Below, piece by piece: positions 1-14,262 of a stretch of DNA of 64,000 nucleotides. The position numbers and the translations under genes are program-made. Source of the stretch: Penelope pileata (taxonomy: Eukaryota > Chordata > Aves > Galliformes > Cracidae); the NCBI GenBank assembly GCA_013396635.1, contig WBMW01005925.1:372001-436000 (forward strand), in the 5' to 3' direction. Numbering within the stretch: the first letter of the stretch is position 1; the number at the start of each line of letters is the position of its first letter. The notes under the pieces were generated by a model. It worked only from the letters and a program-made list of their open reading frames with translations. It made no database searches and was not told where the DNA came from.

Positions 1-3000
1 CAGAACTTGTCCATAGGGATGGTTAGAAGATGAACCTGCATAGGATTGAGTTAGCATTGCAGAGCACAGAAAAGACATCAGGCCTTTGGATTGACAACAC
101 ACTGCAAGAAAATGTGTGATAAAAGGCCAGAGCCTCATTGCTGTCCCTGCCAAAGAATATTGGCATGAACAGAAATATTTCTCATTTATCTCCTGTTCCT
201 ATGTTCATGTTCCATCCAATTTCTTCTTTCATGTATGCTATTTTTTAACTTCCTGCTTTTTCTGCTACCTTCTCTTCTATCATTCTCTGTGTAGCACGTT
301 TGTCATCATTTTTCCTTTCAATAGCACTACTTTCTTTCTTGGGTTGAGTCTGTCTGCCTTTCTTTCTCAATGGCTCTTGTTTCCCATCTCTTTGCCAATT
401 TCTCAATACATACTTGCCTTACCTCTTTCTTTGCCTTATAAGCCATGAAGAAGTGTGTGAACAGAGGGTCCACAGAAACCACCTGTCCAGTTCAACAGAA
501 CGCACCTTAGTGCACAAAAGACCCGTAATGGCCCAATTTTAGCAGTGGGGATAGGATCTTGACTGATACAGATAAGGTCAGTTGATACCAGTAGGGGATT
601 AGAATGAATGGCATTAGCTCCACCACAGTCCATCTGCTATTACTTTATCAACCATCTGCGATGATTCTTCAGTGCTAAATACAGGACTATTTCCAAAGTA
701 GTCATTGCCTTTACTCAAGCAGCTCTGTGGCACTATCACACAAAAAGTACAGGATACAGGTGTTAATGTTGCATTCCACTGGTACTGAGAAGTTGCAACA
801 CAAAGGAGAGAAGATGAGGTTCATCTGCAAGTCATGAGTGAATCATTCAGTATTAAAGCAACAAATTGATTTAAATAGCTGGTGAAAGTTACTCCCACAC
901 TACATGGTTTGGCTATCATCAACTCTCTTTCACTGACATTATCACTGTTGTGGCTCAAGAAATTGAAAGTGCTGTCATATGTGGGAGAACAGTACTTGAA
1001 TACAAGTCTGAGTTCCTCCAGGGCACAATCCATGTAGGTAATAAGCAACAGGGGTAAAGGAAGGATTGGAAGGACATGTGCCCAGGCAATGTCTGGACAT
1101 AGCCTCAGGCTCTCAGCAAACACATGTCTGAAAGATATCTTAGCAGTTTCTAAAGAGTATATTTCAAACTGGTTTCCTTTGACCTCTTTGTCCTTCCATC
1201 TTCCTTAAGAAATGTGTTGACAGAGGTCAGACAAAGCAACCAGTGTGACAGAAACGTTCCAACTGCTATAAGAGATTTTTTTTCCTGTTGAAGAGCTCAT
1301 CTATTCCTCACTTCACTTCCTCACTCTCGCGTTCTCCAAATTTCCCTGAAAGTGATTGTACCAGTGGTTGCAGAGAAGGAAAAGAGAAATGTCTGTGTGG
1401 AAGATAGCGTAAAAATGTTCAGTCCTAGTGGTCTCCTTTACAGAACTGAGCCACTGCATCTGAAACTCACTTCCTGCTTCTTTGGATGCTTCCAGAAAGA
1501 GCCATTCCTCCCAGGCCATGTACCAGAATTGCCAAATACATTTCCCTGCAAGAGATTCCCAAGGTTGTTGGTAACTGTGATGTTAGGGATGTTCTCTAAA
1601 ACATTTCTAGGTTATAATCGTGTTTTTGTATTTCCCCTAAATCTACATGCACTAAATACCTTTATTGTTCTGGAACTAGGTCTCTGCAGTTAACACTGCT
1701 AGTCACGACTGCACAAAACACCCATAAAAACAAGGATCTACTCATCTCTAAGCTTAAGAAGAGTTCCAGTCTGGATCTAGATATTACTCTTGGCCCACAT
1801 CTTTGTATTAGACTGAAATCAAAACTCAGGCAACTGTGAGCCTGGGGAATATTTATGTGAACTTTGCTGACCCATCCCTGCCTGTTTGCAGCATCTCCAC
1901 AAACTCCAATTGTAATATCTTGAACAGAGGATTATTAAGTCTACAGGGAGGAAAGAATAAGAAGTAGATGAGCTGTTAAGAAGCAGAAAAAAATCCTCTC
2001 TTCATGCCTGTGACCTCAATAAGGAAAAGAAATGAGAAAAGAAGCACAAACAGGATGTGCTAACAAAGCAGAAATGTTGCTCAAACTTCTCCTGTGTATT
2101 TTCAAAAACAGTGTTGTGGAGAGCTTCACCTGGAATGAAAGTCAGACTGAAGAGCTTTGTACATGAAGTCTCTTGTCCTCAGAGCATATAAGGCACAGTC
2201 CATGGGCATGGAGGTTTGCTTTACACCGGCATGTCCAGGTGCTGTAAGCCTGACCTGGAGCGATCTCTATTAAGAATCAGAGGAGAATTCAACCTCCATG
2301 ATCCACTAATTGTGGGAGCTTTCACTTGATACTGCAAGCTGGGGGCCAATTAGTCAGAGTTATTGTGCTGTTTTGTGCGGTAGGTTATAGATCTGATTTG
2401 ATACAGACTAGAATCATTATCCTGCTTCACACCTACGCCACAGCTACTGAATATCTCTAAGCTGAGACAAAGCACTGACCTCCAGATTATATATCTAATA
2501 TCCTGCTAGCAATCCAAGCCAGAAAGGCTCATTTCCCATCTCATGAATTGGATCTGCATTCTGCCAGGCAAGGTCAATTTTTCACAGGTTCAGACAATGT
2601 TGGGCAGCTCAGCTGTTTTCCTGTGATGCTTAAAGAGTGATGGATACAGGTGGAAAATTATCACGCCCCATCTGATTCATTTTTTCTCCAAGATGCTTCA
2701 GTGGTATATAAAAGGAGAACTAATTTGGGGGAGCAGTTCAGCTCCCGTGAAATTCATGATCCTTAGTCTTAGGTGTTACTGCACTCACAAATTGAACACA
2801 ACATTGTGGCTTTATCAGGAGGATCCGACTGGTAGTGCATTTAGCATGACCCAGAGGCAAAGTAAGAGCAGTACTGGGAGGAGAGATGCTCCTGAGCTAC
2901 AGTAGGGAGGAGCCACAGAGGGACATGACTGTGCAGTGGATAATATTCATGGCTCTTTTCTTCTGGTATGACTTTGTAGGACACAGAATGAATGCACGCT

Positions 3001-5440
3001 CTTTCTCTGAACGATGAGTAAAGATATATGAAAAGTCAGAGACAGCAGACATCCAGAAGTAAAGCAAATCAGGTTTTGCTTATAACCATGTGCTTTTAAA
3101 GGTGTAGCCTACTGTCATGCAGCTCAGAATGCTGTGAGGAAAGAAGTTTGAAGGTTTGATTTCAAAAAACTGCCCAAGATCTGTCCATTCACTTTTCATC
3201 CTCCCAACGTGCAACAGTGGAGCAAAAAGCACAGAGGACCTCTTCCAGTAAGGACAGATATTTCCATTTGAATACTTTGGTAAGTTAAAACAGGAGATGA
3301 GGGATTTTCATGAGAACTGCAGGGAAGGCTGTCTGGGGGATGTATCCAATGGTTGTCATGTCTCCTTACCACTAATTGGTGTTGTGATGCCAGGCAGTAA
3401 CCAATCTGTGACATCAACTAATCCAGAAGGCACTTTAGAAATGAGTACACAGCTGTTTGAAGTTTAAACTATATTGAGTTACAATTTAATTGGACCATAA
3501 TCATGAAGCAAACACTTGCCAGTTGCACTGATCATGTTTCAACCCTGAGCTAAGCAGAACTCTGCATACTGGAAAGTTACATCTCTTGAGAAAACATTTT
3601 GTGTAAATGAGAGCAGAGCCTGCCCAACTTTTCCATAAATGTTTCAGACCTTACCTCTTCTGCTCAGTACACAATCCAAGCCCTTGCAGGAGACACTGCT
3701 CAGATCCCTGACCTCCTCTCCCTGGGAAGACTGCCTCCTTTGCCTTAGAAGTAGATCAGGTCTTACCTGCATCTCTACCAGATATGAAGGACCTTCTCTC
3801 TCCCACAAATACAGGTGGAACATCACTCCTTCCCAAATCTTTTGCTGAGGTCTGATACTGCCCTTCACATACTTATACTTGGATCACATCCATTCTCCTC
3901 TGTGACAAGACCATTCAGTCCTCCATTGCAATCCCCATGCCTATTGCCAAAGCAGACCCGCCCCAGGCACTTAATGTCTTATGTAGAACTTTTCCCATCA
4001 CTACAGTAGAGGTGATTTTCTGCTGATTTCCTATTTAGCACCACAGGCAAGCCAGAGGCAGGCACCAAAAAGTCTGTAAAAGGCAACTGAATGAATGTAC
4101 TCTTCCCTCTAATTGTGACTCCATCATTTCCTCTCATTACTCTAATAGAAACAAATCTTTCTCATCTCAGCACTATTACCTCACACAAAAGCAAATGGTA
4201 TGTAATCGTGTTAAAGCTAGGCTGCTGCTGGACACATTTTAAGGTCATTGTTCTGGGATGCCAGTCTCCACTGTGTGAGACTGGGAGAAGTGGGAAATGC
4301 AATTACTAGGCTATTCAAATCCCTAGAATGAAACCCTGCCGCTAACAGGCAGAAGCCAGCAAGAAAAAGAGCAGTTGCTTTATGAAATTATAGGGTTTCG
4401 CTAAATCAAGTCTAATCAGCACCTCAGCAAAGGCGCAGGGTTAGCTCCTGTGCTTTCATGGAGTCTCCACATTCCCCTCAGCCTGAACTTTGACATCCCC
4501 AGTGCAAGTTCCAACCAGAAAGATGAGTTATGATCATAAAGCCAGTGGTGTACAGGTCCAGTGCAGAAAATGGTGGTCCATGCTCAGTGTTTGCACAATA
4601 CTTTGAAATAGGGAAGCCCTAAGCAGAGTTCAGTGACAGCAATCTGACTGCTGCTGCCATCACCTCACACTGTACTTTGGCTCTGGGCTTCCTATGGCAG
4701 ACTCTGACATCAATCTGTCTCCTAAGTCTCCTGGCCTACAGCACCAGTCATGCTGACCTCACGCTCATCATGATCATCATGCTGAAACTCATGGAACTGT
4801 CACACCCAGCTCCATCCCCCCAACAATGAATTCATGTATTGGAAGGGAGCAGGCGAGTGACAGTCAGGGAAGCAAAGTTGAACAGTATGAGTGAGAATGA
4901 TTCCAGCTGCCTCATGAAGTTGGCTTCTGCTGAGTGGTTAGATGCTGATCTGTTCCTGATCATTCCCACCCAGGTGAAGCCAAGGACTTTTCAGTTGGTT
5001 GGGTAGCAAAGAAAGAATCAGAAATCTAGTAGGACAAACAATAGGGAAGACAGCACAAGAACAGCAGACTGACCATCAGAAAACACAAGCAGAACCAAAT
5101 TTCTCACAGGTTTACCCTGACAACCAATCTCCTAGTGCTGTCTTCTCCTTCTGCCCTACCCTTGAGCTGTGTGGCTGCTCTCACTCATCTGTCCTGCAGT
5201 CAGGTGATCTTCTTACTGCCTTCAGTTAGACATCTCTCTTTATCTTCACCTTCCCTCCATGTTCCCTCTTGTCCCCCAGGATGAGGCCGGGTTCTCACTG
5301 AAAGCAGAACTGTTCTTGCAGGTCCCAGAAGGAAGAGATGTGGGCTGAGGTAAGGTTTCTGGCAGAGGAGGAGACAGCAGCTGATCACTGCTGGAGTCTC
5401 CAAGTCCCATGAAGAGACGAGAGTCACTTCCCTGTTTATG
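1..5440. other. Non-coding DNA, nothing recognised
   Basis: AT-leaning sequence with only short open frames (up to about 120 codons) that show no recognisable domain and no convincing splice context. It contains a pyrimidine-rich stretch at about 200-370 and a small perfect inverted repeat at 4261-4284 (8-bp arms, 8-base loop). I see no interspersed repeat that I can name. If the CpG island at 51-52 kb starts a leftward gene, this block would be intronic; otherwise it is intergenic. Confidence 0.6.
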
Positions 5441-5795
5441 CTCTTTATTAGTCCCTATTCTCTTTAATCGGCTTAGACTGATGAGCCGAGGCAGCGGTAG
5501 GGATCAGTCGGGCTGTTTAATTAAAGGATTGCAGCTCAGCCCTGCAGTTTGGGGGTTTGTGTAAATGAGCTGCAAGTACATTATTTAATCTGCCGCGCTG
5601 AGAGGAGTTGGGGCATTAATGAAGCAAACTCTAATTAAAACTAGACGGTTGATGGTTATTAGTGGCATCAGTTCTGACAGGATTTATCTCATTTAGGGAA
5701 ATGCCTGATCAAGGAGGGGAAAAAGAAAGAATAAATCCAAGGGGGTTTATCAAATTCACCACTGCACCACTTGTGACCGGTTGTCTCCACAGCGG
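5441..5795. promoter_or_regulatory. Candidate conserved developmental enhancer
   Basis: This block differs in texture from its surroundings: non-repetitive, dense in homeodomain-type cores and without long homopolymers. Visible sites are a palindromic TTTAATTAAA at 5516-5525, CATTAATGA at 5614-5622, CTAATTAAAA at 5631-5640 and a TGACAGG MEIS/TGIF-like site near 5675. A GATCAAGG TCF/LEF-like site lies at about 5707. Such clusters of TAATTA cores embedded in mixed-composition sequence are typical of vertebrate conserved non-coding elements near developmental genes. Conservation itself cannot be seen from one sequence, so the call is inference from composition. A 68-codon frame overlapping the right part has no coding character. 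Confidence 0.4.
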
Positions 5796-8700
5796 GGCTC
5801 AGGACAGCTGCACAGGGAGCCACTCAGTCCCAGGCTCTCCCACCAGGAGTCTTGATGGGCTTATTTAGGGATATTCCTGGCTCACCCAGGAACTGATTGA
5901 CTATTCAGGCTGTCTGACCCACATATTTCAGTCTTGATTGACTTTTGTTCTGCCTTGGTTCAATAGGGAGCCTGCTCATGATTTGAGCAGGGTGACAGGC
6001 TCTGTAAATGATCTGATGAGCTTCTCTCATCAGTGCATTGAGCCATTCCAGAGTAACATAGCTCCCAGCTATAGATGTGAGCTCCATGATGACGTTGCAG
6101 TTTTCCTGCTCTGCCATTTGTCTTGTCCTCCTCAATGTACTGTATGTGAAGTTTCAGGAATTACGGATGCCCATGTACTGCAGGACCTGGCAGAGGCTAG
6201 GAAGAGTGTTCTGGCCAACATAAAGCTCACCAGTGAGCTTAGCAGTCCTGAATGTGCTCTGCCTTTCTCCTGGCACATTGTGGGAAGCAGAGATACTCAT
6301 ATCACCTGAAGCCATCACACACAGAGGTTCCATATAGAAGCTGCTCTGTTTGAAAAGGCAAGTCCTTGCGACTGTTTCTTGTCATATATTGAAGCCATAG
6401 TGGCTTCAACTATCTCTGTCTCTGCACAGAATATTGAGTCACACACAGATAGACTCAGGACTGCTATTGGGGCCTAGCAACGTTAGAAACTGAAAGGAAA
6501 TGAGGAAGCCTTGGAAAGAAAATAAGGAAAGCAGGGGGACCAGAGAGTGGGACAAGCTACAAAAGACAGTCTAGGTGACAAAAAAAAGGACAGACAGAAA
6601 GCAGTATGAGAGGCCTCTCAAATGGAATCTTGCATGCAACATGTTGTAGGGGTCAAGGTCATTCATCTCCACTTTTTACTTTCCTGATTCGGACTCATCC
6701 TTGGATGCTACTTGCCAAGTTGTTACATTACTGGAATAAATTATTGCTTTATCTTCAATTTACCCACCAAATCCCAGGTGAGAAATTTGTTGGTTCCAAG
6801 CCCAAGGAGGGCTGACAAACAGAGGCTCAAGGATGGGCAGGGCCTTTGGAAGTGATTAGGCCAAAAGAATGATACATGAGCATGACAAAAAATTACCACA
6901 GAGCTTAAGACATAAAGGTGATGACAGCATTGTAGGACAAGAAAATGCTAGAAACTAAGGGAGTTGATCAGAAATAAGATGTAGGCTGTGACAGAGCAGA
7001 GTCGAGGATCAGGGTATGATGATAGCCAGCACCTTCCCACCTGTCTCAGAGATGCAGCTGCAGACATCTCATGGGGCTGTCACACAAACTTTTACCAATG
7101 CTTGAGAGCCTTCAGCAGATATCATATCTTCCATCCTTATGCACAAATGGGCATGAGGGGTCCTGTGTCTCCAAGTGCAGCTGAACCCTGCTTTTGAATA
7201 TACACAAATGTGCACACCTTTTCTCTTCACAGTTGTCCAGCACTCACACTTTTCTTTGGAAGGAAATCAGAAATCACAGCCTCCTCCAAAGAGCAGAACA
7301 AACAAGAGAAATATAATTTCAAAAATGTTGTAGCCTCACTGCAATTCAGCTGCCTCATTCTGTCCAGAGCCCTTCCCAGTAACTCAAGCTTCTTATACTG
7401 ATGCCAAAGGCCAGATGTAAAAGTCTAGCAGTGTGATGAGGGATATCTTTAAAGAGAAACTTGTTTACTGGTGACAGAAGCATGATGAAGCATGAGAAAA
7501 AGTAGCAAATCTGTGAAATTGAGTTGTAAGAGGCTGTGGGTGGAGAAGGAGATGGCAAGAATGGAGGGAGAAGGTGAGCATGGTAACTATCCAGTATATG
7601 CATCTTGAATATTTTTGATGCTCCTTGGACCCCTTAGTTTTGGCACCAATGTCCTTCACAGATGAAGGACTGCTGTAACAACTGCTGGTGTGCCCAACCC
7701 TGGCTGCATTGAATAGAAGTTGGTAACAGTTAATAGCTCCAGTCTGTAACTGACCATCACTGGCAAGTTCAAACCATTTCAGCTGTGTGTTATGTGAAAC
7801 TATGCCCCTCTGCCTCAGGCTGCTTCAGCCCTAGCAGTTGTTGTGAACAAATGAGATTCCAGTGGGGCATTTCTGAGAGGTCAGCTCTCACTCCAGGCAT
7901 CTGTGGGAGAGAGATAAAATAGATACTGTGTGTGCCCCAGCATGAGACAGAGCCCTGAGTTTGTTTGATGACTTTTGCTGTAGGTTAAATGTTATGGGTT
8001 TATACCACTGCATGCCTGGGCACCTTATAATGTAGGGTAACTACTTTGAAGGAGAAGAGAGAGGCATGTGTATATAACTGTCAAAGTGATGCAGGAAGGT
8101 AAGAAAAGGTACTAATGTGGATGTGTGTTGATCACAGCAGATGTTGGAAGAAAGGCTGAAAATTTCTATTGGAGGTGCATGGGCTTGTGTAAGTGTAGAC
8201 CAGATGGGGGATGTGAGCAATTATACTGAAGGAGTAATATCTGGGTGCAAAAAGAGAGGGACAGCAGTGCAGGGGATGTGGGGCATAAGGGAGGGTGAAA
8301 GAGGATCGGGATGTGTAATATGCGAGTTTCGTCTCCCATCAGTAATGGGAGATGAAAAAGCATGAAAGGATGAAAAAGAGAGGGCCTTGCTGGCAGCAGT
8401 TTCCCACCTTGGTGAGGATTCTGGAGATGAAGGCTTCTGCTCTGCATCAGCTGCTGGGCAACAGAACTGGTGCAAAACAGTTTCATTCCTGTAAGAAAAA
8501 ACAAACAGTAGCAAGTTAGTGTTCATCTCATTCAGCAGCAAACTCATGGGATAACGTCTTTCCCAGGGCTGTTCCAAGGGGATGGTGACAACCAATGGCA
8601 TTGAAAAACATATCTGCTAATTGCATGAACATTTTGCACTCTGAGATGGTGGGGAGCAGGAGAGAAGTGGGCTGTCAGTTTTATTCCCCTCCTTTACCCT

Positions 8701-11700
8701 TCCCACTGCTGATGTCAAGCTGTAAAGAGGCAAAACCACTCAAACAAAAAGTTTTCATTCTGCCAGTACCTGACCCATGATCCCATACATCTCATGAAAA
8801 CAGTTTTGCTGGTATCTCATGTTTATTTAGTTTGTGACACAAGTATTTTCTTAGATGTGTTTCCTTAGATATGTTTCCTATACATTTTAACGCAATGAAG
8901 TTGACATTTGTCATGACAATGGCTGAATTAAGTCCACAGACATTTCTCTTGAAGCCTCTCTAAGGCACAGAAATTGACTCAACACATCAGTATTGGGCAT
9001 AGCCAGTAACGGTAGTGGAAAATTGGCATGACAAGCATAAGGGCGTGTGCTGTGATCATGAGGAGAACAGAAAGTAGGAAGACATCACAGCAAAGAAAAA
9101 CAAAAACATAAGTAACAAGCATGAGGAAAACAGGAAAACAAAAGGCTAGAAGTGTGTTGATTAGATGAGAAAGGTAAAAGAATTCATTGAAAGGAAGAAA
9201 GTCTAGACTGAGTGACTTGCTATTGGGTCCCTTGCCTGGAAACATCTGTAAGAAGTCAGGGCTATTGGGCACCTATCACAGTGCTGGAACCCAGTAAGGG
9301 TTGCTGAGCACTTCTGGAAATTAAAATAGTTCTATGTGGACCCTTGAGGTGTCAGAGGTAGCACAAATCAACAGACAATTTTTAACACCCTGACTTTTCT
9401 CAGGGAAAAGGAGTCACTAAAAAGAGACACAGTGGCAGGAGAAAAAGTACTAGAAGAATGGTAAAGAAAATGAGAAGAGAAGAAGAAAAGGAGAGAACGG
9501 AAAGCAGGCTGAATTTGTGCCTTGGATGGCACAAATCACTCTGTTTCCAAGTTGGTGGAATAGCACTTGGAGTTCTTCTCAGTGCTACTGCAGAGACCCA
9601 GGGCTCAAACAGGGTCATCTCCTTTTAAAAATATTTTTGCAGCTTCTAACCAAGACATAAGAAGTAAAACTAAGTCTCCTGGCTTGTCATGGAGTCCCAG
9701 ATTCTTCCAAAGGTTTTGCCATAATTTCTATTCTGAAATGCGAAGTTTATCAACTTTGTCTTTCTCAAAATATGACAGAGATGGCCACAAAGATAGCTAA
9801 ATTACAGACAACAACAATCCTGTTCCCAAACATCTCCTTTCAGCCTCTTAGCTAGATCAATATAACAAACTGCTTAGTTCTTCTGCTTCCTTGGCTTCCA
9901 ATGCACTGTCGAAATGAATCTTTCCTTAGAAGCAACAGGATTAGCAGGAGCAATGCAGCAAGATGAAGAAAGCGTATTAGCTTTACCTCGCTGACCTCTG
10001 TCCATGCCATAGGTACCTGCCTGTGACGTGCAGAGTGCTAGAAAAGGGACATGTTTGTGTGACATATCAAATTCACCTCCTGATCTTCCATTTCTGTAAC
10101 TACCCAGCTGACATCCCTTCTCTCCTGCTAGCCTGGTTATTGCTGATTCTCGTTATGTTGTTTCTAATTCAAACTCATCACATGGCAAGTGCCTGTCTGT
10201 CTACTGTGTCCATAAATTACCTGTGTTGTCTTTTTTCTGAAGGAAGTGGTGGGGTCACTTTTGAGCCTACATTCAAGCAGACTCACACAAATATTCAAGC
10301 TCCTACATCTTGTCACTCAGCTTCCAGCTAGAAGTATCTAGAAAAAAAAGGAATTTTCTGGTAAAATTTTGTTTTTGCAGAAAATGCTGATTCATCAGAC
10401 TGAAATTATCTGGTGACATCTTGGATTTGACAAAGATTCTTCAAATCACAGAGTTTTGTCTGGATTTCTTGGCAGGCTGCTGGAGGTCCATGTCTCTATA
10501 TCCCAAATCACTAGTGCAGCCATGCTGTACAAATAGTCCCTTGGACAGGGGCCATCAGGTTTCCAGTCTTTCTATTCACTTGGCTCTCTGCTCTGCCCAA
10601 ATCCCAGTGCAACAATCCTGAGAGCTGGCTAACCCAAGAGGTGTGAAGCACCTGTGCCAAGGCAGTCAGATCTGCAGAGCAGGCCCGGAGTCATGGACAT
10701 TGTCATCTGCAGTGTGAAAATGCACAAGGCTCTCAGCTGATCCAGCAACAGCCCAGGTTCACTTGTGTTTGGTTTCAGATGTATGATACATTGTCATTTC
10801 TTACTGAATTTCACCTCTACATGAACTGGTAGGGAAAAAAAAAGGGCTTACTTTCAGACAAAGTGACAACATATTCTGAGATATTGGAATCTTCCAAAAC
10901 ACAGATAACACAAATTTCAGCTATTTTTAATCATAACACTTCCCTAAAAGTAGTACACTGTCCTCTGCCTTTATTCTAACATCAGATGCATCACTCAGAT
11001 TGCTAATTGCACATAAAGAAAGCAAACAACAGGGAAGAAAAAAAAAAAAACACACAGAAAAAAAAGCATGGACAAATAGAAACAAAAAACCTGGGAAATA
11101 GAAGCTTGTATATAGATGAAATGCCTTGTTAGTTAATCATCAGGATAGAAACACAGAAAAAAGTAAAGGGGAACAGGGAAAGGAAGAGTGGGGTTAAGTT
11201 ACAGGACTTCAGATTTTGTTCTGTGGGTACTTTAAGAAGTACCTGAGAGTACCTCACAGGTACTCTTCAGACAATCAGGATGCTCTGAGCATCACAGCTG
11301 TACAGTCAGCCATTGAATCTGGTTCTCATGATTTCTTATGTGCGTTTAACATTAACCTTGCATATTTTCTGCTCAAATCAGAGTCCTCTTGAACCTCTGA
11401 GATCTGCAGTAGTTGCATGTCTTACATACTACTACTAGATGTTGATTATGCCCACAACCAGAAATCTGCCTCCAGGCCATTTGCGATCTGAGAGTCCAGA
11501 GCCATGACATCCAAGGAGAAGTCCCCATGGAGGTGATGAGGACTAGGCACTGCATGATAGAGATAAATATATGCAGTGTAAATGGGTTTTTCCAGCCTGC
11601 TGAAAGTTCTCCTGACTGGGGGCAAGGAAGGATATTTTATGACTCTTATTATATCCGAGTTCCTCAGATACCCAAGAGCAGCTGCAACTTTGGGTCTACT

Positions 11701-13837
11701 CACATTCTTCTTTTACAACTTGCATCTCTTTCTCTTTTATCCTACTCAGTACACAGGGAGTGGGTTCCATCTTGGAGACTGTCCCTGTTCATTTTCCTCA
11801 TTCTTTCCACCTCTTGATCCTGCATATATCCGATGCTTTGCAAATCTAAGTAAAAGCAAGGCCCTTGACTTTGCAGCATGGCATGCATAGCCCAGACAGG
11901 AGCTGGGAGAGACAGCCTACAGAAGAAATGGACATGCTCCCACCCTGAAGTGACTGTACGAATTGCCATCTGGATAAAGTAGCTCTTACCTGGGTGCAAA
12001 AGGCAAGTGCCCCAAATAAGTGCTGTAGGAAAGCACCTGTCTTTTAACTCTGTGAAACCTTCAGGTAAGATGTTATTTTTGATGCTGTGATTGAAAAGCA
12101 GCAGGCAGGATTGTAACAGCTGGTGGCTACCAGGATTTCATTCCCTCGTGGTGGTGTCAACTTCTGCAGCATTAAAATAAGTCTTGAGATATTTAGTATC
12201 TCTCTGAAGTCCGTGTAAGTCTTTTGATATTTTTTCTTAATGTAATTTTTTGGAAAGTCAAATTTTTGATATAATTTTTTATTCTTTTTAAATACTTCAG
12301 ATAGATAGTTGTTTCTCAGTTAAAAGGGTAGGCCCAGAGCTTGCTTTTTTGCCTTTCTGTCTCTTCCTCTATGTCCTCTACCTTGCCTTCTTCAGGCTTG
12401 CAAACCATTGCAGAAACTGTAGTTAAAAAGCACTGTTGAGGAGAGAGTAAGCAGCTGATCAGGAGGAGAGATCACTTCTCCTGTCTTTCAAGATACAGTT
12501 AGCTGTTTTGCCTGCAATGTCTTGCTTTAAAAACAAATAAACAAACAAATGAAAAGGGTCATCTTTCTGGCCTCACCCCAAAGAAAACTTGCAACAGAAA
12601 AGCCAGAAAGAAGGAAAGGTGTTCTGGGAGAGTGAAGACAAGTTGATTGGTACTAAAGAGAAAGAGGCAAACAGAGAGGGGGAGGCATGTTGAAGTGCCT
12701 ATTGAGATAAATGCTGCCAGCAGTATATGAGTTGTAAGTTGATGAGCAGCAGAGGACAAGGGCAAGCAAAGATGTAATAGAGACTGGGAACAGCCTGAGC
12801 CTGTCAGTGCCTTGCTCTGTCTAGCTGGGACACATGCTCTAGAGGCAAGGATTTGACAGTCCAGACCTATCTTAAATGCAGAGAAAGCTGTACTTGACCC
12901 AGTTATAACCTGTGTTGTCAATTGAAATGTTAGCCTCCTCTCCTCTAAGAGAAAACAACTGACTGACTTTTATTTAGTCATCTTTAACATTGCTCCTGAC
13001 AAGAGGTATCCTCCAGCCAGCTGCCTGCAGCTTCAGTGGGGGTATCTGTGAACAAACTGTCCGGCCACAGCAATTCCTGCTCTGTGACAAACTTTCAAGA
13101 GGCCTATGCCAAACCTTCTGGCTAGCATGAGCTGTCTAGTTGGCTCAGAAGTTAGCTCTACCTTTCTGGCTTGTTAGAAAGCTGGACTGTGCTGCAAAGA
13201 GGCCCTCTGACTCATGTTACCTTAGCCTTTACAGCTATGGATCCCAGAACGCCATACCTCTTTTCTCTTAAAAACCAGTGTTGCAGAGGGTGCAAGAGTT
13301 GAGCTCCAACAACTGAAAGTATCTGTAGCTACCTAGACTGCACATCAAAATGCCAAAGCTGTGTAAAATTTCCTAAAATTGTCATAATTCTCTATCTTCC
13401 CTTAAAACAAGCACTTGGGGCTTATGTTCATTCAGTCTTACTGCTCATCTTAAGCATCAGTGCCCACTAGTTTGGTATGGATGATAGCTGTCCCAAGATA
13501 GAAATGCCCATCTGCTGAGGGCTGTATTAAGGTAGACAAGTCTAACCCCTCTTTCTTCTTCTACCAGTAGCCAAAAAAAGCAAACCCCCAACCTAGATAG
13601 CACATAGAAATCTGTGTTGCTCCCTGTTCTCCAGCAGTCAGCTTTAATTAAACAAATATCCAGTATGGGCTGTTCCCATAGACAAAGAGCAGCTCTGTGT
13701 TTTCCTGCATGAGCGATTTTAGACTACAAGATATGCCAGAACAAGACAGAGTGAAGATTGCTCTCAATGTGAGTACACAAAGCATGCTTCTCTCTAATAT
13801 GCTGCACCACCTCTGTATTGCATCACAACTGCTGCTT
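5796..13837. other. Non-coding DNA, nothing recognised
   Basis: No gene or nameable repeat seen. A purine-rich stretch lies at about 9405-9505 and gives long antisense pyrimidine-codon frames rich in Leu, Ser and Phe, which are composition artefacts. An A-rich run occurs at about 11036-11052. Open frames up to about 126 codons (for example the minus strand at 8221-8601) overlap one another on several frames and show no domain or splice context. Confidence 0.6.
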
Positions 13838-14262
13838 GTGCGTGATCAATCTGGTGGCCTTCTATGGTGGAGTGATGACATCACTAGACAAAAGAAGAGC
13901 AACTGATGTCACCTATTTAGACTTCTGCTTGCAGAAGACTTCGCCTTTGATATGGTCTCACATCACATCTTTATCTGTAAACTGGAAAGATATGGATTTG
14001 AAGGGTGGGCTGTTCAGTGGATGAGAAATTGGTTGGATGGTCACAGCCAGAGGGTTGTGGTCAATGGTCAGAGGGTGGTGAGGCACTGGGACAGGCTGCA
14101 CAGAGAAGCCATGGATGCCCCATCTCTGGAGGTGTTCAAGGCCAGGTTGGATGGGGCCCTGGGCAGCCTGACCTGGTGGGTGGTGACCCTGCCCATGGCA
14201 GGGGGTTGCAAATAGATTATCTTTAAGGTTCCTTCCAACCCATGCCATTCTATGATTCTGTG
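13838..14262 (+). mobile_element. CR1 LINE fragment, internally deleted
   Basis: The left part translates, with frameshifts, into a piece of CR1 reverse transcriptase. Around 13952-14067 it gives a segment containing KLERYGFEGWAVQWMRNWLDG, a characteristic stretch downstream of the first RT aspartate region. At about 14069 it jumps directly into the CR1 3' end (HW-RL-REA-DAPSLEVFKARLDGALG) and then the 3' UTR, ending in the tail ATTCTATGATTCTGTG at 14247-14262. The RT catalytic core and the rest of ORF2 between these points are missing. A 12-bp near-direct repeat (14048-14059 and 14069-14080, 11/12 matches) lies at the junction, suggesting deletion or template jumping between short homologies. 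The copy is 5'-truncated, as is usual for CR1, and not capable of coding. Confidence 0.88.
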
